NCBI RefSeq assembly: GCF_036825535.1
Contig: NZ_CP098812.1
Span: 3,658,001-3,722,000 of the forward strand
Source: Parasalinivibrio latis
GTDB taxonomy: Bacteria > Pseudomonadota > Gammaproteobacteria > Enterobacterales > Vibrionaceae
DNA length: 64,000 nucleotides
Reading direction: 5' to 3'
A program made the position numbers and the translations under genes. Shown here piece after piece: positions 62,048-64,000 of the stretch; the first letter of the stretch is position 1; every line of letters begins with the position of its first letter. The notes below the pieces were generated by a model that worked only from the letters and a program-made list of their open reading frames with translations, did not search any database and was not told the DNA's origin.

Positions 62048-62167
62048 AAGCCTGGCGATGTCCTACTCTCACATGGGGAGACCCCACACTACCATCGGCG
62101 CTATTGCGTTTCACTTCTGAGTTCGGCATGGGTTCAGGTGGAGCCACAATGCTATGGTCGCCAGACA
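62048..62167 (-). rRNA. rrf: 5S ribosomal RNA
   Basis: 120 nt on the minus strand. Ends TGTCTGGCGACC and CGCCAGGCTT pair; the central CCTGAACCCATGCCGAACTC and GAAACGC are universal. Follows 23S after about 100 bases. Confidence 0.97.
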
Positions 62168-62269
62168 AATTCGGTACAATCTTGAAAGCTGATGTCTTCT
62201 AGCGTGTTCTCTTACACATTCAAGATGTTTGATTCTCTTGAGTACGCACAAAACCCCTTGGGTGTTGTA

Positions 62270-64000
<1,731 letters not shown>

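Overview
The window is a stretch of chromosome from a Vibrionaceae-type gammaproteobacterium. Gene order (hemN-yihI, engB-Spot 42-polA, recQ, uvrD, xerC-dapF-lysA-lptM/cyaY/cyaA, hemCDXY, hemB-tatD-tatCBA-ubiB-ubiJ-ubiE-rmuC, thiC-EFSGH) and protein sequences resemble Vibrio and Photobacterium. The base composition is near 50% G+C, which points to a higher-GC lineage such as Photobacterium, Grimontia, Enterovibrio or Salinivibrio. The sequence alone does not settle the genus. Almost everything is chromosomal core; I see no insertion sequence, integrase island, phage or CRISPR array.

Layout. 1-7.2 kb: end of a GGDEF-EAL protein, add, a tiny ORF, hemN, a DUF2489 protein, yihI, a methyltransferase, then a long CsrB/CsrC-type RNA and cytochrome c4. 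7.3-12.6 kb: engB, an RNA-rich gap with Spot 42 and at least one further probable sRNA, polA, an intergenic region with DnaA boxes and a GATC cluster, elbB. 12.6-20.9 kb: RyhB with a Fur-box promoter, a GNAT protein, yhhQ behind a preQ1-I riboswitch, DUF3630, recQ, rarD, a LysE exporter, DUF2780, uvrD. 21.2-23.6 kb: a four-gene bufferin-type RiPP metallophore operon (DUF2282 precursor, MNIO/DUF692 enzyme, DUF2063 partner, DoxX protein). 23.6-36 kb: yigB-xerC-yigA-dapF-lysA-lptM, cyaY, cyaA divergent from hemCDXY, then a 30-residue membrane peptide. 36-48.9 kb: rsmJ, a periplasmic-sensor GGDEF-EAL protein, asnC, hemB, tatD, tatABC and the ubiquinone genes. 49-54.6 kb: an EamA transporter, an H-NS-like small protein, a Bcr-type MFS pump with a divergent LysR regulator, and aminopeptidase P. 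54.7-60.4 kb: thiCEFSGH behind a TPP riboswitch, then crcB. 61-64 kb: the distal end of an rRNA operon read leftward (23S, 5S, tRNA-Asp, tRNA-Trp), followed by five tandem 109-110 bp units that each carry a copy of the tRNA-Trp 3' end and terminator.

Functional themes. Tetrapyrrole synthesis is spread over hemN, hemB and hemCDXY. cyaA (cAMP) and hemC diverge around a strong CRP site, and Spot 42, the classical CRP/cAMP-linked sRNA, lies in the same window. Post-transcriptional control is dense: CsrB-type RNA, Spot 42, RyhB, one or two unassigned sRNAs, a preQ1-I and a TPP riboswitch. The least ordinary items are the tRNA-derived repeat array, the bufferin operon, the unassigned RNAs between Spot 42 and engB, and the oriC-like polA-elbB gap.
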